This document shows positions 46,374 through 62,690 of a stretch of DNA of 64,000 nucleotides, piece by piece. A model generated the notes under the pieces. That model was not told where the DNA came from. It did not search any database and saw nothing but the letters and a program-made list of their open reading frames with translations. Origin of the DNA: Gossypium raimondii (taxonomy: Eukaryota > Streptophyta > Magnoliopsida > Malvales > Malvaceae); assembly GCF_025698545.1 (NCBI RefSeq), contig NC_068566.1, forward strand, positions 42,325,192 through 42,389,191, read 5' to 3'. The first letter of the stretch is position 1; each line of letters opens with the position of its first letter. A program made the position numbers and the translations under genes.

Positions 46374-47230
46374 CAGTGAATATTAGAGATCTTATCTCCC
46401 TGAGATTACAGCGGAGCAGATCGAAGACACTATCCTATCTCCCTGAAGTTACAGTGGAGCGGATTAAAATAAAGGATCTTATCTCTCCGAAGTTACAGAG
46501 AGTAGATCGCATCGTGTCTTATCTCCCGAGGTTACAAGTGAGTAGATCAAGAATTTCAGATCTTATCTCCCGAGATTACAATGAGCGATCGAAGACACTA
46601 TCCTATCTCCCCGAAGTTACAAAGGAGCGGATTAAAATAAAGGATCTTATCTCTCGGGTTACAGAGAGTAGATCGCATCAGGTCTTATCTCCCTAAGGTT
46701 ACAGTGGAGTCGACCGAAGAATTTCAGATCTTATCTCCCCGAGATTACAGCGGAGCAGATCGAAGACACTATCCTATCTCCCTGAAGTTACAGTGGAGCG
46801 GATTAAAATAAAGGATCTTATCTCTCTGAAGTTACAGTAGAGTAGATCGCATCAGGTCTTATCTCCCTGAGGTTACAGTGGAGTAGACCGATGAATTTCA
46901 GATCTTATCTCCCTGAGGTTACAGTGGAACAGATTGAAGCCAGAGATCTTATCTCCCTGAGATTACAGTGGAGCAGATCACATCAAGTCTTATCTCCTAA
47001 GCAGTAACGGATCAGACAAAAGAAACCAATCCTATCTCCCTGAGCAGCAGTGGAGTAGGTTGAAGATTGTAGATCTTATCTCTCTAAGCAATAGTAGAGC
47101 AGATCACATCCAATCTTATCTCCCTGAAGTTACAGTGGAGCAGACTAAGACCACAAACATTGCCCCCTTGAAGTTGCTGCGAAGAAGATTGAAGCTACAA
47201 GTCAATCTTTCTGAAGTGCAGTGGAGTGGA
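46374..47230 (+). repeat. Satellite-like tandem array with a four-unit higher order
   Basis: About twenty diverged units of 38-45 bp carry the core CTTATCTCCCTGAGGTTACA then GTGGAGCAGAT. Four unit types succeed each other: one with GAAGACACTATCC, one with AAAATAAAGGATC, one with CGCATCAGGTC and one with GAATTTCAGATC. This set repeats three times, with the first type starting at about 46420, 46588 and 46759, so the higher-order period is about 168-174 bp. Further right the units become irregular. Arrays near the 3' end are known in Ogre elements. Confidence 0.9.
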
Positions 47231-47363
47231 TCAAAGCAACAAGACACAGTGGACTGGAACGAAGTTATTTGAAGAAGAGAAGCACCAAAAAGTCAAGACT
47301 CTGTGAGACCGAGCAAAATTGGCCCTTTTGAAGTCTTTGCTCTGTTCTCGTTACACGATAACG

Positions 47364-47379
47364 AGAAAAGAGGGGCAGC
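47364..47379 (+). other. Polypurine tract of the Ogre-type element
   Basis: AGAAAAGAGGGGCAGC lies immediately before the TG of the 3' LTR and is the expected primer for plus-strand synthesis. Confidence 0.8.
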
Positions 47380-50278
47380 TGTACGGGCCCAATTTTACCC
47401 GGGCCTTAGATACCAAACACCAAACACAAAACACAAAACATAAACAAATTTAAAACAAAATCCCTAAGCCCAATTACAGATCCAACCCTGGCCCAAACTT
47501 AAAACGATTTTAGCAAAAAATCAAACCCTAGTCCCACCTCCACGCTCCTCCTCCCAAGCAACGCCCACGCCTCGTCCCAAGGCCTACCTGGCCACCTTGC
47601 ACCAAAACGGCAAAAAGCTGAAACCTTCGCCTCCGTTGACTTCACCAGTACCTGCAAACAAAGCAAAAAAGGAGAACAACAAAGAAGAATAAAGAGCAAT
47701 ATTGGATAGAAATGATAAAAATAAAATAGGGAATAGAATAGATTTTTTTGGATTATCTGTTTATTTGGCTATAAAAGCCACCAAAATCTGTATTCAAAAA
47801 AGAGGAGGAACCGAATGAAAACCAGATCAAAAAAGAAAAATTCAAAAGGTTGATTCCAGTTCATTTTCTGTTCTTGTGTCCATTCTTTAGTTGTTCTTTA
47901 TTTTTATTGTTTATATTTTATTTTATTTTCGTTATCTGTTATACTGTTCTTTTTAAACAAAAAAAACGACAAAAAGGGGTACTTGTTTGCTTCGAAAGCC
48001 GGCGTCGGTATCCATCTTCACCGTCGTCGGAGTCGTACACGCGGGGAGAGACTTCTTTTCCTTTCTTTCCCCTCTTGAGTGCGTGGTGGAGAAGGCCAAG
48101 CCTTCAGGGAAGCCGAAAGGAGAGGGCTGAAAAGCCCACTTCGCGCATCTCCGATCACCGGCCGTGGAGGCGGCGCGGCGAAGGCCTAGAACCCCAAAAG
48201 GTCGGGCGCTTGAGAGGAAGAGGAATGACCTTTTTCAATTTTTTTTCTTTCGGTGGCTGAAATGAATTTTTGAAAAAAAAAATTGGGTTTAAATAACCCC
48301 ATAAAACGACGCCGTTTGGGCTTAGGGTTCAGAGACCAAAATGGCGCTGTTTTGTCTCTCGACCATGGTGACCCGACCCGAGGGGAGGATCCGCGTGTTT
48401 TTGCCTCTTGGATTATTTGCGCAATTGGTCCCCCTGATTTTGTGGTGTTTTCAATGCAGTTTTTCGCATATTTTCAATTTTGGCCTTAAATTTTTCTGTT
48501 GTTTCGATCTGGTCCTTAGACCGTGCGCTTGGATTCCGCTGGAACGGCGCCGTTTGAGTGACGTGGAATATTGCACGTTTGGTCCTCATCCTTTTGTAGC
48601 GTGTTTTAATTACCTTTTTTCATTTTATGATTTGGGCCTTTAAATTTATCCCTGATTTCGATTTAATCCCCTCCGTTTTTTTATTTTATTTTTCTTTATT
48701 TATTAATTTCTGTTTTGTTTATATTTTCATTTACCTTATATATGTGTATACATTACTTTAATATGTGCTTTTTTATTATATATTATTGTTAAAACTATTG
48801 TACATATTTATTATTATTATTTTACAATCTCAAGTATATATATGTGTGAAGAAGTTTTATGATATATGTATGTACATATTTTTAAATTTGTACAAGTATG
48901 TACATACACGTGTTTTATAATGTACATACTTATATTTTTACATTTTAGCATTTTATAATCTATATACATATACATGTAGATACTTATATTTTATAACATA
49001 TATATTTTTCATATTTTTATAATTTTATGTATATACATACATATATAGTCCCTTTTTATGTACATACTTTTCGTTTTATAATTTTCACCTATTTTCCTTT
49101 TATGTTTGTTTATGTATTTATTTATATGCCCATTTTTATGCTTTAGTTTATTTATTTATTTATTTGCTATGGTATATGCATGATTGATTTATCTTATTAT
49201 TCGTTTTTGTTCATTTTTTTTATTCATATTATCATGTTTATTATTCCATCATGCATATAAATATCATATTTCAAAAAAGGGGAAAATATTTCTAATTGAT
49301 GCAATATTTAGCGTTTGGAAATTCGAGAAACATGCCCTAAGGTGCTGGGTGTCGATCTTTCTCGTTCAAGCAAACGGCTTAATATCTTTTTCAAAAATTT
49401 CAAAATAAGGTAATGTTCTGCGTTTGGAAATTTGAGGAACGTGCCCTAAGGTGCTGGGTTACGATTTCTCGTTCAACCAAAAGGCTTAATATCCTTTTAA
49501 AAATCTCAATATATGGCAATGTTTTGCGTTTGGAAATTCAAGAAAACATGCCCTAAGGTGCTAGGTGTCGATCTTTCTCGTTCAACCAAACGGCTTAATA
49601 TCTTTTTCAAAAATTTCAAAATAAGGTAATGTTCTGCGTTTGGAAATTCGAGGAACGTGCCCTAAGGTGCTGGGTTGCGATTTCTCGTTAAACCAAATGG
49701 CTTAATATCCTTTTCAAAAATCTCAAAATATGGCAATGTTTTGCGTTTGGAGATTCGAGATAACATGCCCTAAGGTGCTGGGTGTCGATTTTTTTCGTTC
49801 AACCAAATAGCTAAATATCCTTTCAAAAATTATAAAATGAGGCAATGTTTTGCGTTTGGAAATTCGAGGAACGTGCCCTTAGGTGTTGGGTTCCGATTTC
49901 TCGTTTAACCAAATTGTTAAATATCCTCTTGAATTTTAATCTATGCTATTTGAGTTTTTTTTAAGGATCGTATTTTAAATTTCTTTAAAGTTTTCAGTTT
50001 TTCGACACTAAGACATTAAGTAATCAACTAGGTACCAATTTTGGGCGTATCGAGGGTGCTAATCCTTCCTCGTGCGTAACCGACTCCCGAACCCGTTTTT
50101 CTGAATTTCGTGGATCAAAATCGTTGTTTTAGTAAAATTAAATTGTTTATTAAAAACAACCACTTTTCAAGGTGATCCGATCACACCTTATCAAAAAAGG
50201 ATTGGTGGCGACTCCCGTTTTTGTTTCATTTTTCAAAACCCAAGTTGACCCCGTTTTCATCAAAAAATGGTGTCAACA
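47380..50278 (+). repeat. 3' LTR of the Ogre-type element
   Basis: 2899 bp, TGTACGGGCCC...GTGTCAACA, collinear with the 5' LTR. It has the TATA box at 47769-47777 and the six-copy ~108-bp repeat at about 49311-49930. Small indels and scattered base changes separate it from the partner, concentrated in the first 300 bp. Confidence 0.95.
49311..49930 (+). repeat. Six tandem copies of a ~108-bp unit in the 3' LTR
   Basis: Copies start at about 49311, 49420, 49525, 49635, 49743 and 49852. Copy number and order match the 5' LTR, so the array predates this insertion. Confidence 0.9.
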
Positions 50279-50283
50279 TTATA

Positions 50284-52471
50284 TTTTTTAAAATTTGTTG
50301 TATATAGTAAAATAATCTTAAAAAAATTAATATGGGTTGGGGCGGGCTTGGATTTGGCTTCTATAATTCGGGTCGAGCTTAAACAAAATTTTAGACTAAT
50401 TTTTTGGGTCAGACCAAAACTCAAAAAATAGGCCTAAAATTTTATTGAGACTTGATCCAAACCCGGCTCAACCCACTATCAGCTTTACTTCCATATCAAT
50501 AGAAACAGAAAATTTGTGATTTGACTTGTCATTTTAAAAAGTGCAAGTCATTTTTTTAAAAAATAATTGTTTCATGAGTATTTTTATTTTTATATAAAAA
50601 TTAATTTTAATCAAGTTTAATGTTATTATATTGTAATAAATTCTTAATTTTAATTTCTAAAAATATTTTTTAAAAGATAACTTTTTTTCCAATGTTCATA
50701 TATTTTCACATGTTATTTCCTTTTAATTTCCACGTGTTATTTCCTTTACTTTCCGATTTCAATATAATTTCTTTTTATCACAGGACGCTTCTTTGTTGAT
50801 TGGCAGTCCAATCAACCTCGTTAATGTGCTTTAGGATGAGTTTGGATGGGCGATTGGATGCGGTGCGTTTAGCTTACATTTTGTTTCACGCTACAATATC
50901 GCTATAGTATCTAATCTCACCGCATCCAAACCCACCCTTAGCTGGAATATTGCGCCACCTCTCTTACCACCGCTTGCTTCTTCACCTATGAAAGGACCAC
51001 TAAAAGAACAAAAGAGCCACTGCGTCAAGAACAGCAGCGACAAAGCCGGCTTTTGCTTTCGCTAGCTTTCTCTCTTCAACGCTTGACTTTCTGAACCCCA
51101 AATCCCTTCATCGGCGCCATAGGTTTCGTTGACTTGAGCTAGGAGCATACTGTTTATCTGAATCTGAAATAAGCAACACGAGAGAAGCTAACGATACCTC
51201 TTTAGGATCCAACGGCGAGCTAGAACATTACGATACCTCTCTAATTGGAGGGGAGGATCTGAAGGCAGCGATGGTGGACATTAATACTTGTAATTTTTAA
51301 TTTATCAAAAAAATATAAAAGGAAATATACAAGTAATTATATCAAAATTGGAAATGCTTATTTTTAAAAATGTATATGATTTGACGTAAAATAATTTTTC
51401 CGTATTATTCGTAGTTGCAATTTATGACTGTAAGTGGAGCTTCCAAAACGAAACTTACAGCTAAAAGCTTGTTACATCTACAAATCATTATTTAACTTTC
51501 TATAAATTAAAATTTATTCTGGAATATATTCTATTTTTAATTATGAGTTTGATAAATATTATAATAATTAATTTTAATTATGATTATCCGAATATATTAT
51601 AAGGAAATTTAAATATATTAATTGAAAATTTGATTATGTTAACACATGATTATATTATAATATAGTGTGAATTAAGAAAAAGGGTAAAATTATGTTTTTA
51701 TTTAAAAATCATTTAATAAATATATTTTTGCAGGAGCAAACATCAAAAACAAAAGCTTGGAATAACAGAAAATGGGCCAAATTTAGTATATCTTTAAAAG
51801 CAAGGAATAGGAATAGGAAATTTAAGTAAATATTTGTATTGTACTACTAAAAAAAGTAAACTTTATTTTTGTAGTACTAGTTGAGAAGATTTGTTTTCCC
51901 TAACTGAAAGTGGAGATTCAGTGTGGGAGTGGGAGGCCACCATCGTAGTTTGTTTACGTGGAGATTTTGTATTAGTTAAAATCAATGTGGAATCAGTTTT
52001 TTCAGCGGCTGAATCGCTCTTCATAATCATCTCTATTTATTTGAGTTTGACTGTTTCCTTAGAAAGGAGGAATGATTTAGTAATAGCTGAGGATTCTGGG
52101 CTTTGATTAATTTATTTATTTCTACTCTGTTGATAAGAAGTTGTTTATCCATTAATGGGGTTCTGATTTCTTATGTGTAAAATGTAAAAAAGTGAAAACT
52201 TTTGGCTCAGTTTAACAACTATTTGGCATTGTAAGAAAAAGGGTATTCTTTGTTTTCTTTTCCTTTTTATTGCTTTCTTATTATCTCAGTGGGCGAAAAG
52301 ATTGGTTGTGTTTAATTTGTTAGTGAGTTTTTTGTTTAATATACTTTGTACTGATCATGATGTTTCAAGTAAATTTCATTGCTTTTTAGTTCCAGTATGG
52401 AAGAAACATTAACAAAGTTTCAGCTTCTCTGATATTTATTGCAGAAATATTGTCAGTGACGTTGAATTTCA
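50284..52471 (+). other. Upstream region of the Ca2+-ATPase gene
   Basis: AT-rich spacer with a small MITE (50834-50937). A pyrimidine-rich, GC-richer stretch at about 50990-51290 (TTTCGCTAGCTTTCTCTCTTC) could be the promoter-proximal part or a first non-coding exon. Just before the start codon, TATTTATTGCAG at about 52433-52444 looks like a 3' splice site, so the 5' UTR probably has an intron ending there. I cannot place its 5' splice site or the transcription start. Confidence 0.45.
50834..50937. mobile_element. Small PIF/Harbinger-type MITE
   Basis: Ends GGATGAGTTTGGATGGGCG and (inverted) GGGTGGGTTTGGATGCGGTG form terminal inverted repeats. TTA flanks both sides (50831-50833 and 50938-50940), the 3-bp duplication of Tourist-like elements. 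At 104 bp it is compact and has no coding. It lies about 1.5 kb upstream of the Ca2+-ATPase start codon. Confidence 0.7.
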
Positions 52472-57152
<4,681 letters not shown>

Positions 57153-58020
57153 TTATACAGTAATTGTATTAACATTTAGAGGATCAAGATTAGAACTTCC
57201 GTGGATGCTCAATGTGCAGCATGCTTCCCATCATTGACCTATAGTGACCTATATGCTATAGGCTATGGGGTCAAATTAAACTATAGGCAAACTATCAGCT
57301 TGTCATGGTTCCGTAGTGCTATCTGTTGGGTGTCAAAGTGTTCTTTGTGAACTCAACAATATTAGACAACATCCTACTAGTGTGGTGTAACCTCAGTCTG
57401 TTAACTCGTAAGCTCTTGATAAAGCCAAAGCAGATCAACAATTTTAATTCTCCGATATCTTCTTCAAAACCCCATAAACCATAAAATAAGTAAATTCAAA
57501 ACCAGAAACACATTAAAGTTAACAAGATGAAGTTCAAATATCATTCAAACCTGCAACTCGAAGCTTGAGTTTAAAAACACAAAAGCAATTAACAGATACC
57601 AACTTATAACTTCGTATAGCCCAAAATAAAAACCCCTAAGTTCGAACATTCTTGACAGTAAAAATTAAACAATTGAATGAGCAAATTAGAGCATCAAGAT
57701 GACTTTCATATACGCTTTCAGTTTCTTTAGCTCCTAAATTTTGCAGACTTCATTTTCCTTTTGCAATCTCTTCATCAAAACACCGTAAACCAGAACTGAA
57801 TTAAATTCAAAAGAAATAAGACATACAAATTAACAAAATGAAGTTAAAATTTCATTGAAATCTGCAATTCGAAGCACGAATTACACAACCCACAAAACAA
57901 ACAAACGGGTAAACACCCCCTAATTACAACCCCTAACCCAAAGCTCAAACATTCTTGACAGCAAGACTTCAAATCCCCCCTAAGACACCACCATTCTAAA
58001 ACCTAAACCCTAAATCACAT
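57153..58020. other. Convergent intergenic space between the Ca2+ pump and H4
   Basis: This holds the 3' ends of both genes, which face each other. Poly-A signals are not clear. A duplicated stretch of about 200 bp (about 57459-57660 and 57768-57964) is listed separately. Confidence 0.6.
57459..57964. repeat. Diverged ~200-bp direct duplication beside H4
   Basis: The first copy (about 57459-57660) and second copy (about 57768-57964) share TTCATCAAAACACCRTAAACC-like, AACAARATGAAGTTMAAAT, ATTCRAAYCTGCAAYTCGAAG and CAAACATTCTTGACAG phrases in the same order. The second copy abuts the histone H4 stop codon region, so it probably covers the H4 3' UTR. Confidence 0.7.
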
Positions 58021-58494
<474 letters not shown>

Positions 58495-58526
58495 TTAAAA
58501 TCAAGGGCGAAGATAAGAATAATCGA

Positions 58527-58542
58527 CGCGGATCGATGACGT
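58527..58542 (-). promoter_or_regulatory. Second histone octamer joined to an ACGTCA hexamer
   Basis: CGCGGATC at 58527-58534 on the plus strand is followed within 3 bp by TGACGT at 58537-58542, the reverse of the ACGTCA hexamer. Octamer plus hexamer is a standard composite of plant H3/H4 promoters. The octamer is in the opposite orientation to the proximal copy. Confidence 0.85.
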
Positions 58543-58559
58543 GCAATATTAGCAGTTCT

Positions 58560-59289
58560 TTTTGAAGCGCCTTTTGTTTTGCGAGTTGAAATTCGAAAAT
58601 GAATTTTGGGGTAGAGCCTCTAATTTGGCAAATGGCAAATACATGTCTACTGGCGGCCAATATTTGAAAGCGATTGCTTGATATAAATAAAATATGGTAT
58701 AATTGTGGTTTTAGTCTTTTTTTCATTATTTACATATTAAAGATATAATTTGGTTTATTATTTTTTATAATGATATTAATATCTATTCTATAATCTATTA
58801 TCTATTTATAATATATATATATAATTACGAGTTTGAAAAAATTAAATTGATGAGATTTTTTTCATCCTATTATTAAATTCAATTATAATTTACTTTGTAA
58901 TTATAGTTAAAAAATTGTGCTAATTTTAAAATAGAGTTATTATTTAAATGAAACTTTAAGTATAAAATATAAGGAAAAAGTTTTGACTTATGAACTAAAT
59001 AATAAACTAAACAAAGAACAAAGAACTTTGAATTTTATTGATCAATTAGAATGTTTACAAAACTTCAAAAAGTCTATTTATAGGCGTATGAAATATAGCT
59101 TCTAATGATTCTTAGAGTCCTAAAGTACATCAAATATATATTGATAGACATTTACTTTACCAAAAAAAAACCCTAGTGAGACAAAACCTTGATTAAGGGA
59201 AAAAAAAATATAGTGCGTATTTACTCCTCCTCGTAACCACATCACTTAATATCTCATATTTTACATATTCAATTTTAAATACTAACTTT
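58560..59289. other. Intergenic AT-rich spacer
   Basis: No gene is supported. It holds distal H4 upstream sequence to about 58690, then AT-rich spacer. Confidence 0.5.
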
Positions 59290-59442
59290 TCAAGCAAGCA
59301 CTTTAACCAATTTTGTAAATCACGTTACATATTGCAATAAGGTGGAATTCTTGAATTTGTGTTGGATTATCCTTCTTCAGGATAAGTAGGATCAAATTAT
59401 CGTTAACGAGATCTGGAAAGGCTCCTTGCTCTATCCACTTAC

Positions 59443-59891
59443 AAGGGGTGTCAAAAAGTCAGTTCGATTAATACTCGAACCGAATTACCCAAAATGTAAA
59501 AAAATCTTAAACAGTTAATCGAACCAAAATTTATATGTTTTTGCCTTTTGATTAAAATAAATATAAAACATATAAAAATACATTGCTAATGTTCATTTCT
59601 TTTATTTAATAGTTCAAAAAACTTTAAATAGATTGAAAACAACAAATAAGACATTAGAAGCACTACATAAGTCTCAAGAGTTAACAACCAAACAATATAT
59701 AAGTCTTGAAAACAACAAATATTTCGGTTAATTGGTTAATTCGTTAATTATTTGGTTTCGAACCGAATTAATCGATAACTAAATTTTTTTAAAAATCATT
59801 AACCAACGAAATAAATTCAATCACCGACTAATTAACCGAATTTTATCAATTCGATTAATTAATTCAATTTTACTGAACTGTGAACACCCTA
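59443..59891. mobile_element. hAT-type MITE inside the LINE
   Basis: It begins AAGGGGTGTCA and ends TGAACACCCTA, with AGGGTGTTCA-style inverted ends. Flanks CCACTTAC (59435-59442) and CCACCGAC (59892-59899) match at 6 of 8 bases, fitting a worn 8-bp hAT duplication. Internal CGGTTAATTGG and CCAATTAAC-like words are self-complementary. Removing it rejoins the LINE RT text. Confidence 0.75.
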
Positions 59892-60534
59892 CCACCGACA
59901 ACAATGAGTATATATCATTCCCAACAATAGACCAACAATGTTGGAAAAAAGCGCAATTCATTCCATCCAGACCCGAAACCTTGTTAAGGTGCATGCTAAA
60001 AATAGCTTGTTGAAATTCATCAGCGGAAAGGGAGCTAACAGGAAAACATTATCAGCAACATCAACTATAGAACTTATACCTTTAAAACAAGCCGTATAAC
60101 CAACAAGAAGTACAGAAAAAAGGGTTTCAAAGTAATCAAGAATAATAGAAGACATATCATCACTGTTAGAGCACTGATTACCATTCGGGTTTAGTAACAT
60201 ATGAATAGTGTTCATACGCCACCGCTTGGAAGCTTGTGCATAGAAATACTTTGAATTAGCTTCACTATGTCGAAGCCAAAAGATTTTTGAACGTTGCTTC
60301 CAACGTATCGTTTCTTGATTAATAAGGTGTTAATCTCAGAGCGGACCTCTTGAAGGTTCATTAAGGGTACATTTGATCAACGAATCGCATCCATTTGACT
60401 CGTAAGCTCTTTTAACCGGCCCTTAGACCCATTAGGATCATTCGACTGCCAAGAACACAAGCTAGTACCACAAGCTAATATCTTATGCATGACATCACCC
60501 AAACTCATCCATTCCAACCAACCGCAATTGTCAT

Positions 60535-61130
60535 GAGGCTAGACCTTTCATCTCGCAATCCGTGTGGCCTTAGGCGATCCGTTCGCTCCAAACTCGCCTA
60601 AGTCAGCCTTACGCTCAAAAGTGAAAAGTGAGGATTCTTTTAGAACTCCTCCAAGGCACCAATTTGTGTAGCGGAAGTGATTGTGCCAAAAGAAGCTACA
60701 AATGAACAATCAAAAAGCCAAAGAAAGAATGCACACAAAGTGTTTGAGTAAATGCTCAAAGAATTCTATTACTATTAAAAATTCAACTTACAATGGATGA
60801 GTACAAATGAGGGGAAGACTCTTTATTTATAGTTGACCTCCCCCAAAACTGACGGTCAAGATACATTTACATCGACGGACGAGATTAATCATATCCCTTG
60901 ATTTTAGGGATTTACAAGATATGCCATATCAAATCAAATCTAATCTTTACAAGATATGATTCCCTCAATCTTCTAATATTAGTTACCAAATTAGCCTAAG
61001 TTGCCATATCTTCATTATCGGGCCAACCAGGCTTCAATCTGGCAGGCTTCCCCATCTAATCGATAGGCCTCCATGGGGTGCATCTTGTGCCATGGTCATG
61101 GGCTTTGCAGTTTGACCCGTGACACAACAA
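60535..61130 (-). mobile_element. LTR-retrotransposon fragment inside the LINE
   Basis: On the minus strand an LTR-like unit starts TGTTGTGTCACGGGTC near 61130. It carries a TATA box (CTATAAATAAAG near 60820) and ends near CTTCCGCTACACA at about 60668. AATTGGTGCCTTGG follows, in the position of a primer site. About 130 bp of internal sequence follows before the LINE text resumes. It is therefore one LTR plus a short internal piece. Family not determined. Confidence 0.5.
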
Positions 61131-61880
61131 CCTGCATAAACCACTTGTTCTCAAAACGGCAGTGATGCCCTATCCGCTCTGGAGCCACCTGAGAAGTGAA
61201 AACTTAATTGGGGAATGGTCAGAATAAGAACTAACTAAATTATATAACCTGTGGAACTGAAATATGACCGACCAAGAATGAGTACAGAAAGCTCGATCAA
61301 GCTGTTCCCGTACAAAAGAATCTGAACCCCAACCACTTTCCCACGTGAAATGATATCTTGTTAAAGGTATATCTCAACAAGCCCACAGTTCATAATGGTA
61401 TCCCGAAACCCATCAAACCACGCAATCGAATAGTTACAACCACCATACTTATCAGTCATAGAAAGCATATTATTGAAATCACCTATACAGACCCAAGGTA
61501 AACTCGAAGTAGAAGCAAGGGACTGAAGCAAATCCCAACTAGCAGCTTTCCTATAAGATTCAAGGAAACCATAGAAGCTGCTGAGCTGCCAACTTCCCTA
61601 AGCTACATCGTCAACAAGTACATCAATAAAATTCCTCAAACAACTAATAACAGAAATATTTAAAACATTTTTCCAAAAAAGAACAAGCCCTCCACTGCAA
61701 CCCTGCTGATCAACTCATAAAGACGAGTCGAACCGAAGGGTGATGCGAAGCTTTTCCAATTTATTATGATTTACCAGTGTCTTAGAAAGAAATAAAACAT
61801 TGGGTTTATTTGAAAATACAAGGTCCCGAAGGGCCAAAACTGCTCGAGGATTGCCCACAGTTCCAAGCCATGCAGATTAT

Positions 61881-62690
61881 TTAATTTATTATGAGGTGAA
61901 ATAATATTATGACTACTTTTTTTACTATTTCAATTTAATATTATAGTTTTTTATTTTAATTCCATATTTGTATATTAATTTTAATATTATTATATATTAT
62001 TTTAATATTATTTTTTCTAATTACTTAATATTTTACTATTGATTGTTTTCCATTTTTAATTACTTTTAAAATATCTTATTCTCTCAACTATTTATAAAAA
62101 TTAATAGACTTTTATTATAAATTAGACCAAATAATCATTTAATTAGTCAATATATTTTCAAAATTGTAAATATATATTATTTAACAAATTAAAAATAAAC
62201 ACTTAAAATCACATGCAGTATATGTGACATTGGAACTAATAGATTTAAATTGACAAGATCATTAGTCATTGTTGTGAAAGTGATAATGTGATTTAAAAAA
62301 AAACTTAAACATTCTACCAACATATAAATTTATTATTGGCTGAACACACGATTAACTAGATTTCTACATAACTATAATTGTGTGATCAAATAACAGTAAA
62401 AAGAACAAGTGTCATCACTTTCAGAGGCATTTGGTTCAAGTAATTTAACCTTCCAATAGCTAATGTAAGATTCTAGAATAACACTCTTTCGGATGGATTT
62501 CAAGGGTTACCTTGAGCTTATAACCTTATATTCTCAATTGTTAGAAAAACTCGATTTAGAAATTGACTTCGTTGCATAGTAGAAAATTATTTTTTTTCCT
62601 AAAATTAAGCGAATATATTATTTATAGTAATAAACATTTTTTTTTCAAATTCGTACATGTATTTGGAATAGGCGGTCTAAGTTGTTTATC
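61881..62690. other. Intergenic AT-rich spacer
   Basis: No supported feature. Highly AT-rich; a poly-T run lies near 62637-62646. Confidence 0.5.

Larger units (their letters stand above)
32127..50278 (+). mobile_element. Complete 18.15-kb Ogre/Tat-type Ty3/gypsy element
   Basis: Two LTRs (32127-35066 and 47380-50278) start TGTACGGGCCC and end GTGTCAACA, and the element is flanked by TTATA on both sides (32122-32126 and 50279-50283). Order inside: primer site for tRNA-Arg, long leader, ORF1, gag, protease, intron-like gap, RT, RNase H, a second RNase H, integrase, long 3' non-coding part with a tandem array, purine tract. An extra ORF1 before gag, an intron between protease and RT, and duplicated RNase H are the published marks of Ogre elements in the Tat lineage. 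By eye the LTR pair differs at only a few percent, so it is much younger than the Tekay-type element. Coding blocks nevertheless contain several stops and frameshifts. Confidence 0.95.
59290..61880 (-). pseudogene. Broken LINE (endonuclease and RT), interrupted twice
   Basis: Reading leftward, an endonuclease start (MAWNCG... then AVLALRDLVFSNK-like text near 61790-61880) is followed by SLPWVCIGDFNNMLS near 61480-61500, a hallmark of plant LINE endonucleases. After an inserted LTR fragment, the connecting part (SLGDVMHKILACGTSL near 60440-60520) leads to the start of RT: LNPNGNQCSNSDDMSSIILDYFETLFS (in parts, 60215 downward) and KVSGLDGMNCAFFQ near 59930-59980. After a MITE the RT continues as ILKKDNPTQIQEF and AICNVIYKI near 59300-59400. 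Stops and frameshifts occur throughout. It faces the same way as H4 but is unrelated to it. Confidence 0.8.

Noticed and set aside
46374..47230. CRISPR-like repeat-spacer appearance
   Set aside because: Units are head-to-tail and diverged with no unique spacers, and the array is inside a plant retrotransposon; it is a tandem repeat.
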